DNA of 47,654 nt from Rhodospirillaceae bacterium (GTDB taxonomy: Bacteria; Pseudomonadota; Alphaproteobacteria; UBA8366): assembly GCA_002716125.1 (NCBI GenBank), contig PAZH01000011.1:124214-171867 (forward strand), written 5' to 3'. Below the pieces are notes generated by a model that had not been told where the DNA came from, did no database searches, and saw nothing but the letters and a program-made list of their open reading frames with translations. The position numbers and the translations under genes are program-made. Shown piece by piece: positions 25,584-34,143 of this stretch (positions within the stretch are counted from its first letter, which is position 1; the number at the start of each line of letters is the position of its first letter).

Positions 25584-26668
25584 AATGATTTCCGGTGTGC
25601 CGCGAGGCTGTCGATCACTCTCTTAAGTTCCGATTCGAGACCGATCGTAAAGCGAAGACTTTCCGGCAGGCCGTATCCGCCCATCATTCGACCGATGACA
25701 CCTTGCGAGAGTAGGTAATCGTATGCGGAACGGGCGGTCTCCGGTGTATCGAAGCGAACCAAGACAAAGTTCCCGACCGACGGTGCGACTTCGTACCCTA
25801 AATTTTGGAGTTCGGCGGTGAACTTGGGCAGCCATTCATCGTTGTGGGCGATCGCCGCATCGGTATGTGAGAGATCGCCGACCGCCGCGATACCGGCGGC
25901 TTGCGCCGGCGCAGTCACGTTGAAGGGATTCCGAACGCGGTTGAGCACATCCGCCACCTCGGCGGGGCAATATGCCCAGCCAAGCCGGACGGCCGCCAGA
26001 CCGAACGCCTTCGAGAAGGTGCGGGTCATCACCACGTTGTCATGTTTCTCCACCAGCTCTGCACCGGACACATAGTCGTTCCGGCTGACGTATTCGGCGT
26101 AGGCGGCGTCGATTACCATCAAAACATGGTCCGGTAATCCTTCGCGCAAGCGCCGAAGCTCATCGGCCGGCAAATAGCTGCCCGTCGGATTGTTCGGATT
26201 GGCCAGGAAGAGCATCTTCGTCCGGTCCGTGACCGCGTCCAGCAACGCATCCACATTCGCGGTCAGGTTCGTCTCTGGCGCGGCCACCGGCGTCGCGCCG
26301 GCGGACTTCGCGTTGATCGGATACATCAAGAAGCCGTGCGCCGAGTAGAGCACCTCGTCGCCGACGCCCGCATAAGCGCTGATCAAGAGCGATATGATCT
26401 CATCCGACCCGGCGCCGCAAACGATGCGCGCGGGGTCCAGGCCAAAGCGTTGGCCGATGGCGGCCCGCAATTCTTCCGCACCGCCATCCGGATAGAGATG
26501 CAGACGCTGCGCTTCGCGCTCGTAGGCTTCAATGGCCAAAGGACTTGCACCGAGCGGCCCTTCGTTCGAGGCCAAAACGACAACTTCGTCGACACCCTCG
26601 ACCGTATGCAAGCCGCCGACATACGGGTCGATATCCATAATGCCGGGTTTTGGGGTCGGCTTGCTCAT
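25580..26668 (-). CDS. hisC: Histidinol-phosphate / aromatic aminotransferase
   Basis: A 362-residue PLP aminotransferase of fold type I. Marks are LASNEGPLGASPLAIEAYER, VCGAGSDEIISLLISAYAGV, FLANPNNPTGSYLPADELRR, VIDAAYAEYVSRNDYVSGAE and the PLP lysine in MTRTFSKAFGLAAVRLGWAY. It is annotated HisC by family, but between chorismate mutase and tyrA it more likely transaminates prephenate, phenylpyruvate or hydroxyphenylpyruvate; such dual use is known for HisC relatives. Both ends overlap the neighbouring genes by four bases (ATGA). Confidence 0.92.
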   Translation of the reverse strand: MSKPTPKPGIMDIDPYVGGLHTVEGVDEVVVLASNEGPLGASPLAIEAYEREAQRLHLYPDGGAEELRAAIGQRFGLDPARIVCGAGSDEIISLLISAYAGVGDEVLYSAHGFLMYPINAKSAGATPVAAPETNLTANVDALLDAVTDRTKMLFLANPNNPTGSYLPADELRRLREGLPDHVLMVIDAAYAEYVSRNDYVSGAELVEKHDNVVMTRTFSKAFGLAAVRLGWAYCPAEVADVLNRVRNPFNVTAPAQAAGIAAVGDLSHTDAAIAHNDEWLPKFTAELQNLGYEVAPSVGNFVLVRFDTPETARSAYDYLLSQGVIGRMMGGYGLPESLRFTIGLESELKRVIDSLAAHRKSL

Positions 26669-27537
26669 TTCGTCTCTCCTGCTGTAAGGGCCGGATCGCC
26701 GATCGGCGTCGCATAGGTGCCGATAATCGTAATATGCTCGATCGCTTCGCGGCCCAACAACATCATCAAACGCGGGTCGTCCGGGCCAACGAACCCTTCG
26801 ACCTCAGCATAGCAAATCCGCGCGCCGGCCGTTGTCGGCGCCAGGAAGGTCGGCGGCAATTCGGCGCCGGATAGAATGTCAGCCAGGCCCGAACGGCTCA
26901 AATCGCCGCCGGTTTCCAGCACAACCGCCGTCCGGTCGTCGCCGGTCGCCTCCGGCGTCATATGGCCGACCGCGAAAGCGTCCGGTGCGTCGCTATTGCC
27001 GCCTCGCGCGTTGCCGCGTCCGAAGAACGGCAGCCGATACACGATCTTAGGCGCATTCGGCGCACGCAGGTTTAACCACCAATTGCCGGGGGCATCTTCC
27101 GTCGGCGACGGCACCACTGCGAGCGCCGCGGCACCGTCGAAGACTTGCGAGATCGCGTCGCGGGCGCTCGGATGCGCGGTCATCGGCGTGCGGCTACCAA
27201 ACTGGTCCCGCGCCAAATCCCAGCAGGCCTGATCTTCACCGGATGCATAGACGGCCACCGAATACTCCGGCATCTCCATCAGCACCAACGAAGAGATCAT
27301 TTCCCGCCAAATCCGCAGCACCGCACCCGCGGGAAATTCGCCTTCATGCCGTTCGACAAGCGCGCGCAAAAGAACCGCTTCACGGCCTGGGCGCACGCGA
27401 TCGATGGATTCTTGTTTCTTGATTTCAGCGATCTCACCGGCCAAACCGCCGCGCTGCTGGATCAAGGTATGGAGTTGGCGATCGATCGCGTCGATCTCCT
27501 GTCGCAACTCGTCCAAAGATCTGGGGGCGCCGCTCAT
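26665..27537 (-). CDS. Chorismate mutase with a degenerate prephenate-dehydratase/ACT-like tail
   Basis: Residues 1-92 are an AroQ chorismate mutase: LRQEIDAIDRQLHTLIQQRG, EIAEIKKQE, RVRPGREAVLLRAL and LRIWREMISSLVLME hold the expected Arg, Lys and Glu positions. It turns chorismate into prephenate. Residues 93-195 look like a shortened periplasmic-binding lobe of prephenate dehydratase (CWDLARDQFG, SARDAISQVFDGAAALAVVP where the family has VVPIENS), without the N-x-T-R-F catalytic motif. Residues 200-280 resemble an ACT domain (RICYAEVEGFVGPDD, EHITIIGTYATPIG). The start at 27537 begins MSGAPRSLDELR; the open frame upstream adds 43 unlikely residues. It is the first gene of the chorismate mutase-hisC-tyrA operon. 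Confidence 0.85.
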   Translation of the reverse strand: MSGAPRSLDELRQEIDAIDRQLHTLIQQRGGLAGEIAEIKKQESIDRVRPGREAVLLRALVERHEGEFPAGAVLRIWREMISSLVLMEMPEYSVAVYASGEDQACWDLARDQFGSRTPMTAHPSARDAISQVFDGAAALAVVPSPTEDAPGNWWLNLRAPNAPKIVYRLPFFGRGNARGGNSDAPDAFAVGHMTPEATGDDRTAVVLETGGDLSRSGLADILSGAELPPTFLAPTTAGARICYAEVEGFVGPDDPRLMMLLGREAIEHITIIGTYATPIGDPALTAGETK

Positions 27538-27631
27538 ATTCTTTACCCTGTCCCGAAAAACGGCACACTTGTAAGGCTTTAGCCGGCATAAATCAAAGAA
27601 AACGTGAACAAGCACGCGTAAGGATTTGACG

Positions 27632-28552
27632 TTAGAGCGTCTCCCACCCTCTCCCGCGATACCCAAACGAAAAATGTTCGGGATGTAGAATTTCAGCGAG
27701 GATTTCGAGCGAATCCGCGAGCCGCGGCCCTGGCCGGTTAAAATACTGGTTGCCGTCTGTCACATAGACTTGCCCCTCGCGGACGGCCTTCAAATCGGCC
27801 CACCCCGCGATTTGCGTCAGGAACGGCATCTCCGCCCGGCTTCGCGCGATGTCAAATCCGCAAGGCAGTATCAGGACAACATCAGGGTCCGCTGCCGCCA
27901 GCGTATCCCATGTCATCCAGGGCGAATGTTTTCCAGCCTCGCCAAACAGATTGATTCCACCCGCCATCTCCACCAGTTCCGGCATCCAGTTGCCGGCCGC
28001 CATCAACGGGTCGATCCATTCGATGCAAGCGACCCGTGGGCGGGACTCAAGCGTCGCGGCGCGATCACATACGTGCTGCATTCGCGCCTGCAAATCCGCG
28101 ATCAGTTCCGCACCGGCCGCCTCAACACCCGCGGCGCGCGCCACGTTGGAAATATCGCGCCACACATCGGCGAGGGAATCGGGGCGCAATGAAACAATCT
28201 CGGGCCTGCTGTCCGTCCACGCGGCGACCGCGAATTCCAGATCACGTTCGCTGACTGCGCAGACTTCGCATTGCGATTGTGTCACGATTAAATCGGGAGA
28301 CAGGTCGCGCAGTTTGTCGCTGTCGACGCGGTACACCGAAAGGCCAAGCTCGACCACTTCTTTCACACGCCGGTCGATTTCGCCGGAGCTGCCGCTCACA
28401 TCGATTTTCGGCGCCGTGCAGGCCGGTAGGTTCGAGATATCGGCCGGATAGTCGCATTCGTGACTGATCGCAACCAGACGGTCGGTCAGACCCAATGCCG
28501 CAACGATCTCTGTCGCACTTGCGAGCAGGGAAACGATGCGGCCATCGCTCAT
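27632..28552 (-). CDS. BtuF-like cobalamin-binding protein without a signal peptide
   Basis: A 306-residue protein of the periplasmic-binding-protein fold used for B12 and ferric siderophores. It starts directly with the domain, MSDGRIVSLLASATEIVAAL, and has no signal peptide or lipobox, so it is probably cytoplasmic. Other marks are VAISHECDYPADISNLPACT, DLIVTQSQCEVCAVSERDLE with two close cysteines, ACIEWIDPLMAAGNWMPELV and DVVLILPCGFD. B12 binding is known for BtuF; here it is inferred. Its ATG overlaps the stop of the GldG-like gene (ATGA), tying its synthesis to that transporter. No B12 permease is nearby. Confidence 0.85.
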   Translation of the reverse strand: MSDGRIVSLLASATEIVAALGLTDRLVAISHECDYPADISNLPACTAPKIDVSGSSGEIDRRVKEVVELGLSVYRVDSDKLRDLSPDLIVTQSQCEVCAVSERDLEFAVAAWTDSRPEIVSLRPDSLADVWRDISNVARAAGVEAAGAELIADLQARMQHVCDRAATLESRPRVACIEWIDPLMAAGNWMPELVEMAGGINLFGEAGKHSPWMTWDTLAAADPDVVLILPCGFDIARSRAEMPFLTQIAGWADLKAVREGQVYVTDGNQYFNRPGPRLADSLEILAEILHPEHFSFGYRGRGWETL

Positions 28553-30534
28553 TCCGTCACACCGACCGCTCTGCGGCGTCGGCGCATCCGCGCGGCTCCC
28601 AGACCGCCCGCGGCAACCGTCACCAAGATCGGTACCAATGCAATGTTCAAGAAGCTCAAACGATTACGAAGGCCCTCGATATCTTTTTTCAGATTGTGGC
28701 GGACCTGGCGCAAAGCCTTCCGGGTCGCCAACATTTCCTCGGTGAATTTATCAACTTCGGCTTCTTGCTCCGGCGTCAGTTGGGTCTGACCGGCTGCATC
28801 GCCCTGCGGCGCGCCGGCCGGCCCGCCTTGCAGAGCGACGAGCTTCTTCTCGGTTTCTTCAAGCTGACGCATCAACTGTTGCTCTTCGGCCTGGAACTGC
28901 TCTTGCGCGGCCTTCGCCATTTCCTCGACCTTGGTAAAAGGCCGGCGCGCCGTACCGCGGCTCCGCAAACCGATCAAATCGCTCGTACCGGAAAGGTTCT
29001 CGACGGCGTTCAGCACGAAATCGCCGTTGTTCGCGACGGGAACGCTAAAGCGCCGGCCAAAAAATTCACGGGCCTGCACCCAAAAAGCGTTGGACAACAT
29101 ATCCGTGTCGGCGACGACGATCAGATTCAGCGGGACCTGCGACTCCGCAACATGCGGTTTCGGTTTCGGCTTCTCTTCCTCTTCAGCCGGCTTCGCCGCT
29201 TCTTCCGATTCTTTCGCTTGTTCGCCTTCTTTCTCAGCGGGTTTTTCGGGTTCTTTCGGTTTCGGCGGACCATCGGGGAAGGCGGACTTCACGCTGCCCG
29301 TTAAGCGCATGGCGAGGACCTTACGTTCTCCGCTTGGCGCGAAACGCTCAACCATGCCTTGGATGTCCGGGCGCTGGCCGGCGATGTGCTTCACATCGAC
29401 CAACTGAGACTCGGGCGTGGTCCAAAACAACGGCTCGCCCTTTAATTGAGCGTCGTCCCTCAGGGTAATCGCCCCGGCACTCGCCAAGTTCAATCGGTTG
29501 AGGTTAGACGTTACCAGATCGGTCCGGGAGATATTCGCATCGCCGAGTTGCAACCAGGTGATATAAGGCGCGGGAATGAGTTGCTGATCGGTGCCGGCGT
29601 TGACGAGGCGCGCTAAGCTCCGGTCGCCTGCGATCTTGTCCTCGGTAATCTCGACACCCCAAGCGCCCAGCAATTTCTTAAGATCGGAAGATTCGGGAAT
29701 GGCACCCATCGACATCCGGCGACTGGCGGCGCCTTCACTATAGGGATCGACGAAAATCATCGCCTTGCCGCCGCGCATCAGATACTGGTCGATCGCGTAG
29801 AGCTCTTCGTCGTTGAGACGCGCGGCATGCGCCAGGATAAGAAGGTCGACGTCCTCACCCAATTGCTCCGGCAACACGAGTTGGCGGACCGCGAAGTTCT
29901 GCTGCATATTGGAGACAACCGCCCAAGGCTGGCTCGGCATGCCGCGCATCTGCGCGGTTACGTCGCCGAACATGGGGGCGCTGGTCCAAATCCCGATCCG
30001 GGCCGGATCGGGGTTCTGCAGTTTCGCGACCATCCGGGCGAGGTCGTATTCGAGAAAGCGATCACGCTCGAGCTGGAACATGGGAATGACGCCCTTGGCG
30101 TCGCCCTGCTCGCCGATCAAGCCGAAGTAGACCTTATCGCCGCTTTCATCGAGCGGCAGGCCCTGCAGGCCGGCCTTCACAACGATGTCCTCGGTTTCCG
30201 AAAACGGCTCCGGCTCCTTCTCCACGATGGTCAGGTTACCGGCGGAAACAGCCGCGAATTCCTTTAGGATGTCGCGGACGCGCGTCACGTGCAGGCCGAA
30301 CGGCGGCGCCGCTTCGCCCAACTCGCGCGAGTAATACAGCGTCAGCGTGGCCGGCTTGTTCATCGACTTCAGGATGTTCTTCGTCCCGTCCGATAGGGTG
30401 AAGAGCTTGTCCTGCGTGAGGTCGACCCGAACGCCCGTCAGCGCCGAGGCCCCGAGGTTCAAGATGATAAAGACGGCAAGCGCGGCAATGCCCAAAAGGA
30501 CGGCGCCGCTGCGGTTACGAAGCATATTGGCCAT
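28549..30534 (-). CDS. GldG-like auxiliary subunit of a Gld-type ABC transporter
   Basis: A 661-residue membrane-anchored protein. One span near the N-terminus (GAVLLGIAALAVFIILNLGA) is followed by the GldG/IFT52-like domain: VDLTQDKLFTLSDGTKNILK, PATLTLYYSRELG, DLLILAHAARLNDEELYAID and RGGKAMIFVDPYSEGAASRR. A charged Pro/Glu/Lys linker (about residues 415-455, for example KEPEKPAEKEGEQAKESEEA) comes before a second domain and a coiled coil (EEQQLMRQLEETEKKLVALQ). A C-terminal span ends in a basic patch. GldG works with GldA/GldF in Bacteroidetes gliding; in proteobacteria the substrate is unknown. It is in one operon with the permease and ATPase and overlaps the BtuF-like gene. Confidence 0.88.
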   Translation of the reverse strand: MANMLRNRSGAVLLGIAALAVFIILNLGASALTGVRVDLTQDKLFTLSDGTKNILKSMNKPATLTLYYSRELGEAAPPFGLHVTRVRDILKEFAAVSAGNLTIVEKEPEPFSETEDIVVKAGLQGLPLDESGDKVYFGLIGEQGDAKGVIPMFQLERDRFLEYDLARMVAKLQNPDPARIGIWTSAPMFGDVTAQMRGMPSQPWAVVSNMQQNFAVRQLVLPEQLGEDVDLLILAHAARLNDEELYAIDQYLMRGGKAMIFVDPYSEGAASRRMSMGAIPESSDLKKLLGAWGVEITEDKIAGDRSLARLVNAGTDQQLIPAPYITWLQLGDANISRTDLVTSNLNRLNLASAGAITLRDDAQLKGEPLFWTTPESQLVDVKHIAGQRPDIQGMVERFAPSGERKVLAMRLTGSVKSAFPDGPPKPKEPEKPAEKEGEQAKESEEAAKPAEEEEKPKPKPHVAESQVPLNLIVVADTDMLSNAFWVQAREFFGRRFSVPVANNGDFVLNAVENLSGTSDLIGLRSRGTARRPFTKVEEMAKAAQEQFQAEEQQLMRQLEETEKKLVALQGGPAGAPQGDAAGQTQLTPEQEAEVDKFTEEMLATRKALRQVRHNLKKDIEGLRNRLSFLNIALVPILVTVAAGGLGAARMRRRRRAVGVTE

Positions 30535-30549
30535 ATCCGGCTCCCTCCT

Positions 30550-31287
30550 TTAACTGCTGGCTTTCGAGCGCTCGACCGCGATGCCGTTCAAGAAAAGGAA
30601 CAGCACAATGATCGAAACGAAATAAAAGACATCCCGGAGATCGAGCTTGCCACGCACGATGGCGGCATAGTGATCCGAGAAACTAAGCGAGCGAATGAAA
30701 TCCATTAACCAGCCGGGCGCCCATTCCGCGAATGCGTTGATGACGACCGAGGTGCCCATCGCGATAAACAGGAAACAGATCGCGGCCGCCACAACGAACG
30801 CGATGACTTGGTTTTTCGTAAGCGCCGAGACGAAAGAGCCGATGGCGAGAAATCCGCCGGCCATCAGCAAGCTGCCGAAGTAACCGGCGAGGATGACGCC
30901 ATTGTCGGGTTCGCCCAGATAATTCACGGTAATCCAAACCGGAAAGGTGAGGCCCAAGGCGACGCCAGCAAAACACCAGGCAGCCAAGAACTTCCCAAGG
31001 ATCGCCTGCATCAATGTGACCGGCAGGGTCATCAGCAGTTCGATCGTGCCGTTCCGCCGTTCCTCCGCCCACAGGCGCATCGAAATCGCCGGGATCAAGA
31101 TGAGATAAAGCCAGCCGTGAAAATTAAAAAACGTGATCAGGCTCGCTTGATCGCTCTCGAAGAAACCACCCGCGAAAAAGGTCAGGGCGCCGGAAAGCGC
31201 AAGGAATATAACGATAAAGACGTAAGCCAGAGGGGTCGCGAAGTAGCTCGCCATCTCGCGTTGAAAGACGATGAAGGTATTCCGCAT
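30550..31287 (-). CDS. GldF-like ABC transporter permease
   Basis: A 245-residue ABC-2 type permease with about six spans. MRNTFIVFQREMASYFATPL is the usual start. The coupling segment MRLWAEERRNGTIELLMTLP is the strongest family mark. Further spans are around LAAWCFAGVALGLTFPVW, FGSLLMAGGFLAIGSFVSAL and VIAFVVAAAICFLFIAMG. It sits between the ATPase gene (gap five bases) and the GldG-like gene (gap 15 bases). Confidence 0.9.
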   Translation of the reverse strand: MRNTFIVFQREMASYFATPLAYVFIVIFLALSGALTFFAGGFFESDQASLITFFNFHGWLYLILIPAISMRLWAEERRNGTIELLMTLPVTLMQAILGKFLAAWCFAGVALGLTFPVWITVNYLGEPDNGVILAGYFGSLLMAGGFLAIGSFVSALTKNQVIAFVVAAAICFLFIAMGTSVVINAFAEWAPGWLMDFIRSLSFSDHYAAIVRGKLDLRDVFYFVSIIVLFLFLNGIAVERSKASS

Positions 31288-31292
31288 ATCTT

Positions 31293-32210
31293 CTAACCCG
31301 TCGCCGTAATTTGCCGGAACACGTCGTCGAGACGGCCCCGCTCGACATGAATTTCGTCGACCGCAACGCCCTTCTCGCGAAGCGCGGCACCGACCGCATC
31401 GACCACCGGCGCATCCGACTTCGGCCGAACTGAAATTCTAGCCTGGTCGAGGTCTTCAATGCCGTCGACGCCGTCGACGCCGGATAGCGCCGCACGAACC
31501 GCCGCGAGGTCGGCCGCTCGGATGATCACGGCATTATGGTCCGGCGCCTTCTTCAACAATTCTTCCGGTGTATCGTCGGCAACGATACGTCCCTTGGCGA
31601 TAATGACAGCGCGCGAACACACGGCTTCCACTTCTTCTAGGATGTGTGTCGAAACGACGATCGCCTTATCGTCCGACATGCCGTGAATGAGTTCGCGCAC
31701 TTCATGCTTTTGATTGGGGTCCAAGCCGTCGGTCGGCTCATCAAGGATCAAGACCTCAGGATCGTGCAGCAGCGCCTGCGCCAGGCCGACGCGGCGCTTG
31801 TAGCCTTTCGAGAGCGTATCGATCGGCTGTTCCAGGACGCTCGTAAGTTGCGTCTTGTCAATCGCTTGCGCGATCTTCTCGTCGACCTCAGCGCCGTCGA
31901 AGCCCCGAACGCGCGCGATGAAGCGCAAAAACGCGGCGGTCGTCATATCCGGCCACATCGGCGCTCCCTCGGGCAAATAACCGATCCGCTGCTTCACCTC
32001 GATCGGGTCTTCCAGAACATCGAAGTCACAGATGCGTGCCGTTCCCGAGGTCGGCCGCAGAAAGCCGGTCGCCATCTTCATGGTGGTGGACTTGCCGGCC
32101 CCGTTGGGGCCCAGGAACCCCACGACTTCGCCCTGCGCGACGGAAAAGCTAACATCGTCGACCGCAGTGATGGGACCGAACCGCTTTGTAAGATGATCGA
32201 TTTCGATCAT
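31293..32210 (-). CDS. GldA-like ABC transporter ATP-binding protein
   Basis: A 305-residue ABC ATPase. Walker A is FLGPNGAGKSTTMKMATGFL, the Q-loop region is KQRIGYLPEGAPMWPDMTTA, the signature is LSKGYKRRVGLAQAL, Walker B is VLILDEPTDGLDPNQKHEVR, and the switch His is in IVVSTHILEEVEAVC. Residues 215-305 form an extra C-terminal domain (DHNAVIIRAADLAAVRAALS), common in this group. First gene of the Gld-type operon, behind a good promoter. Confidence 0.93.
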   Translation of the reverse strand: MIEIDHLTKRFGPITAVDDVSFSVAQGEVVGFLGPNGAGKSTTMKMATGFLRPTSGTARICDFDVLEDPIEVKQRIGYLPEGAPMWPDMTTAAFLRFIARVRGFDGAEVDEKIAQAIDKTQLTSVLEQPIDTLSKGYKRRVGLAQALLHDPEVLILDEPTDGLDPNQKHEVRELIHGMSDDKAIVVSTHILEEVEAVCSRAVIIAKGRIVADDTPEELLKKAPDHNAVIIRAADLAAVRAALSGVDGVDGIEDLDQARISVRPKSDAPVVDAVGAALREKGVAVDEIHVERGRLDDVFRQITATG

Positions 32211-32248
32211 GTTTCCCCCGTTACAAGTCAGTTCAAGCCGAGCGGCGC

Positions 32249-32277
32249 GTTATAACCAGCACCACTCGACGTGTCGA
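32249..32277 (-). promoter_or_regulatory. Promoter for the Gld-type operon
   Basis: Read on the minus strand: TCGACA at 32277-32272 (one mismatch to the -35 consensus), a 17-base spacer, and TATAAC at 32254-32249 as the -10. It lies about 40 bases upstream of the ATPase ATG at 32210. Confidence 0.6.
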
Positions 32278-32324
32278 TTTAATCAAACGAATCGGATTTG
32301 CAAGAGGGTCGCGACAACACGCGA

Positions 32325-32789
32325 TTAGGATTGACCCTTTTTCTTCTTGTAAGCCGCGATCGCCGCCTTCAATTCATCGAATTGCTCACAGCCGAAAAAG
32401 CAAAGCTGATCGAGACGCTTCAAGTGTTTCTCCGCATTCGCGAGGTCGTCCATGCGCAGATACAACTCGCCGATATATTCGTGCGCGTCCTTATGCGACG
32501 GATCCACAGCAAGCGCCTTTTTGTAATTCGCGAGAGACGCCTTCAGGTCGTCGCTCTTACGCTGACTGTAGGCAAGGAGATTCAGAGCATTCGCGTTTTG
32601 CGGTTGCGCCGTGACGACTTTCTCCAGAAGCGGTATCGCTTCTTTGTAATTCTCGGCCTGCACATGCTTTTTCGCCGCAACCAATTCCGCAAGGTCGGCT
32701 GCTTTCGGCGGGTCGTCCGACCCGGCCGCATAGGCCTGCCCGGATACCATAAACAACCCCGCCACCAAAATCGCCAGCAAATGCTTCAT
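32325..32789 (-). CDS. Exported TPR protein with CxxxC motif
   Basis: A 154-residue protein. The ATG at 32789 follows GAGAGGAACG closely and starts a signal peptide (KHLLAILVAGLFMVSGQAYA, cleavage near AYA-AG). Two to three tetratricopeptide repeats follow: AENYKEAIPLLEKVVTAQPQ, ANALNLLAYSQRKSDDLKAS, KDAHEYIGELYLRMDDLANA. The end LDQLCFFGCEQFDELKAAI has a CxxxC pair that I associate with a small alphaproteobacterial TPR family of unknown role. It lies upstream of the Gld-type operon on the same strand and is divergent from the 3-hydroxyacyl-CoA dehydrogenase gene. Confidence 0.85.
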   Translation of the reverse strand: MKHLLAILVAGLFMVSGQAYAAGSDDPPKAADLAELVAAKKHVQAENYKEAIPLLEKVVTAQPQNANALNLLAYSQRKSDDLKASLANYKKALAVDPSHKDAHEYIGELYLRMDDLANAEKHLKRLDQLCFFGCEQFDELKAAIAAYKKKKGQS

Positions 32790-32856
32790 ACTCGTTCCTC
32801 TCATGTTCAGGCCCCTCCCTCGATTGAGCCCGATAACCGAAACGCCGCTCCTAAAT

Positions 32857-32866
32857 GCAACGTTGC
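32857..32866. promoter_or_regulatory. 10-bp palindrome in a divergent promoter region
   Basis: GCAACGTTGC is a perfect palindrome between the TPR gene (minus) and the 3-hydroxyacyl-CoA dehydrogenase gene (plus), next to an AT-rich GATATAGTACTTAA. It could be a regulator site; a chance occurrence is possible. Confidence 0.3.
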
Positions 32867-33012
32867 GATATAGTACTTAAGGGGTCTCGCCGGAAATGAG
32901 AACCGGAAAATGCACCACTCGCCGGTACAAATAATCACGAACTTTGGGGTATTGGCGGCCCCTGCGGGAACGAGTAGCATCCCGGCCCCCGAATTCTGGC
33001 AGGAATCAACAC

Positions 33013-34110
33013 ATGACATTCGAAACAGTCGCCATCATCGGCGCCGGCACGATGGGCTCCGGCATCGCCACCAATATCGCACAACATGGGATTAACGTGC
33101 GGATGGTCGATATTTCGGACGAAGCGGTCGAGCGCGCTATTGCAACGGTGGGCGGATTTTACGACCGGAATGCGGAAAAAGGCCGGATGAGTGCCGAAGA
33201 TGCCGCGGCGGCCAAAGCTAGGCTTTCCGGCGGCACCGATATCGGACTTGCCGGATCGGCCGACCTGGTCATCGAGGCCGTCTTCGAACGCTTCGATTTG
33301 AAAGAAGAGCTCTTCGGACGTCTCAACCCGGTCCTTAACGACGCGACCGTCGTGGCGACAAACACAAGCTGCCTGACGGTCAGCGGTCTGGCGGAAGCGG
33401 TGAACGATCCGACGCGCTTCCTCGGTCTGCACTATTTCAATCCGGCGGCAATCAATCCCATCGTCGAGGTCGTTCGCGGGGAAAGAACCGCGCAAGACAT
33501 TATCGAGCGATGCGTCGAATTCTGCCGCGCAACATCGAAGAAACCTATCCTCTGCAAGGATAGTTACGGCTTCGCCTTGAACCGTTTCTTCTGCCCTTAT
33601 TCGAACGAGGCGGTTCGCCTGCTCGAAGAGGATCTCGGCTCACCCGCACAGATCGATCGGGTCGCACAGGAAACCCTCGGGATCGCCGCCGGCCCGTTTC
33701 TGGTCATGAATCTCGTCGGCATGCAGACAATGGCCCATGCCGCCGCGAACCTTGAGCCGCACGGCCCCTTCTACGCCCCCTCTGCGAAGGTGAAGGAAAT
33801 GGGCGAGAGCAACGGCAAGTGGGAGATCGGCGAGGCGCCGGCACCCGACGCCGATGCCGACGCCAAAATCGCCGACCGACTTTGGGGCGCAATGTTCCTG
33901 CCTGTCCTCCAAGAACTCGATGAAGATGTCGCCTCGCCGGCCGAAATCGATATGGGCGCTGGCCTGGCGCTGCGCTTCGGAAAAGCACCCTGTGCAACAA
34001 TGGATGCCATGGGCCGCGACGAAGTCAGCCGCATCATCGGTTACTATTGCGAGACATACAGCATTGAAGCGCCGAAGAGCTTGTCCAAGATCGGCTCTCT
34101 AATCGGCTGA
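33013..34110 (+). CDS. 3-hydroxyacyl-CoA dehydrogenase with two C-terminal domains
   Basis: A 365-residue soluble dehydrogenase. The start at 33013 follows GGCAGGAA and begins MTFETVAIIGAGTMGSG with the GxGxxG loop. The catalytic part is NTSCLTVSGLAEAV and FLGLHYFNPAAINPIVEVVR, with the active-site His. Unlike the 290-residue Hbd, it has two 3HCDH C-terminal domains: GFALNRFFCPYSNEAVRLLE with IDRVAQETLGIAAGP, then LWGAMFLPVLQELDEDVASP with MGAGLALRFGKAPCATMDAM. Such a two-lobed chain resembles the dehydrogenase half of FadB. Substrate chain length is not readable. A small zinc-ribbon gene follows after 33 bases. Confidence 0.9.
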   Translation: MTFETVAIIGAGTMGSGIATNIAQHGINVRMVDISDEAVERAIATVGGFYDRNAEKGRMSAEDAAAAKARLSGGTDIGLAGSADLVIEAVFERFDLKEELFGRLNPVLNDATVVATNTSCLTVSGLAEAVNDPTRFLGLHYFNPAAINPIVEVVRGERTAQDIIERCVEFCRATSKKPILCKDSYGFALNRFFCPYSNEAVRLLEEDLGSPAQIDRVAQETLGIAAGPFLVMNLVGMQTMAHAAANLEPHGPFYAPSAKVKEMGESNGKWEIGEAPAPDADADAKIADRLWGAMFLPVLQELDEDVASPAEIDMGAGLALRFGKAPCATMDAMGRDEVSRIIGYYCETYSIEAPKSLSKIGSLIG

Positions 34111-34143
34111 CATATAACGACGAATCTGTGCTAGACTGATCGT

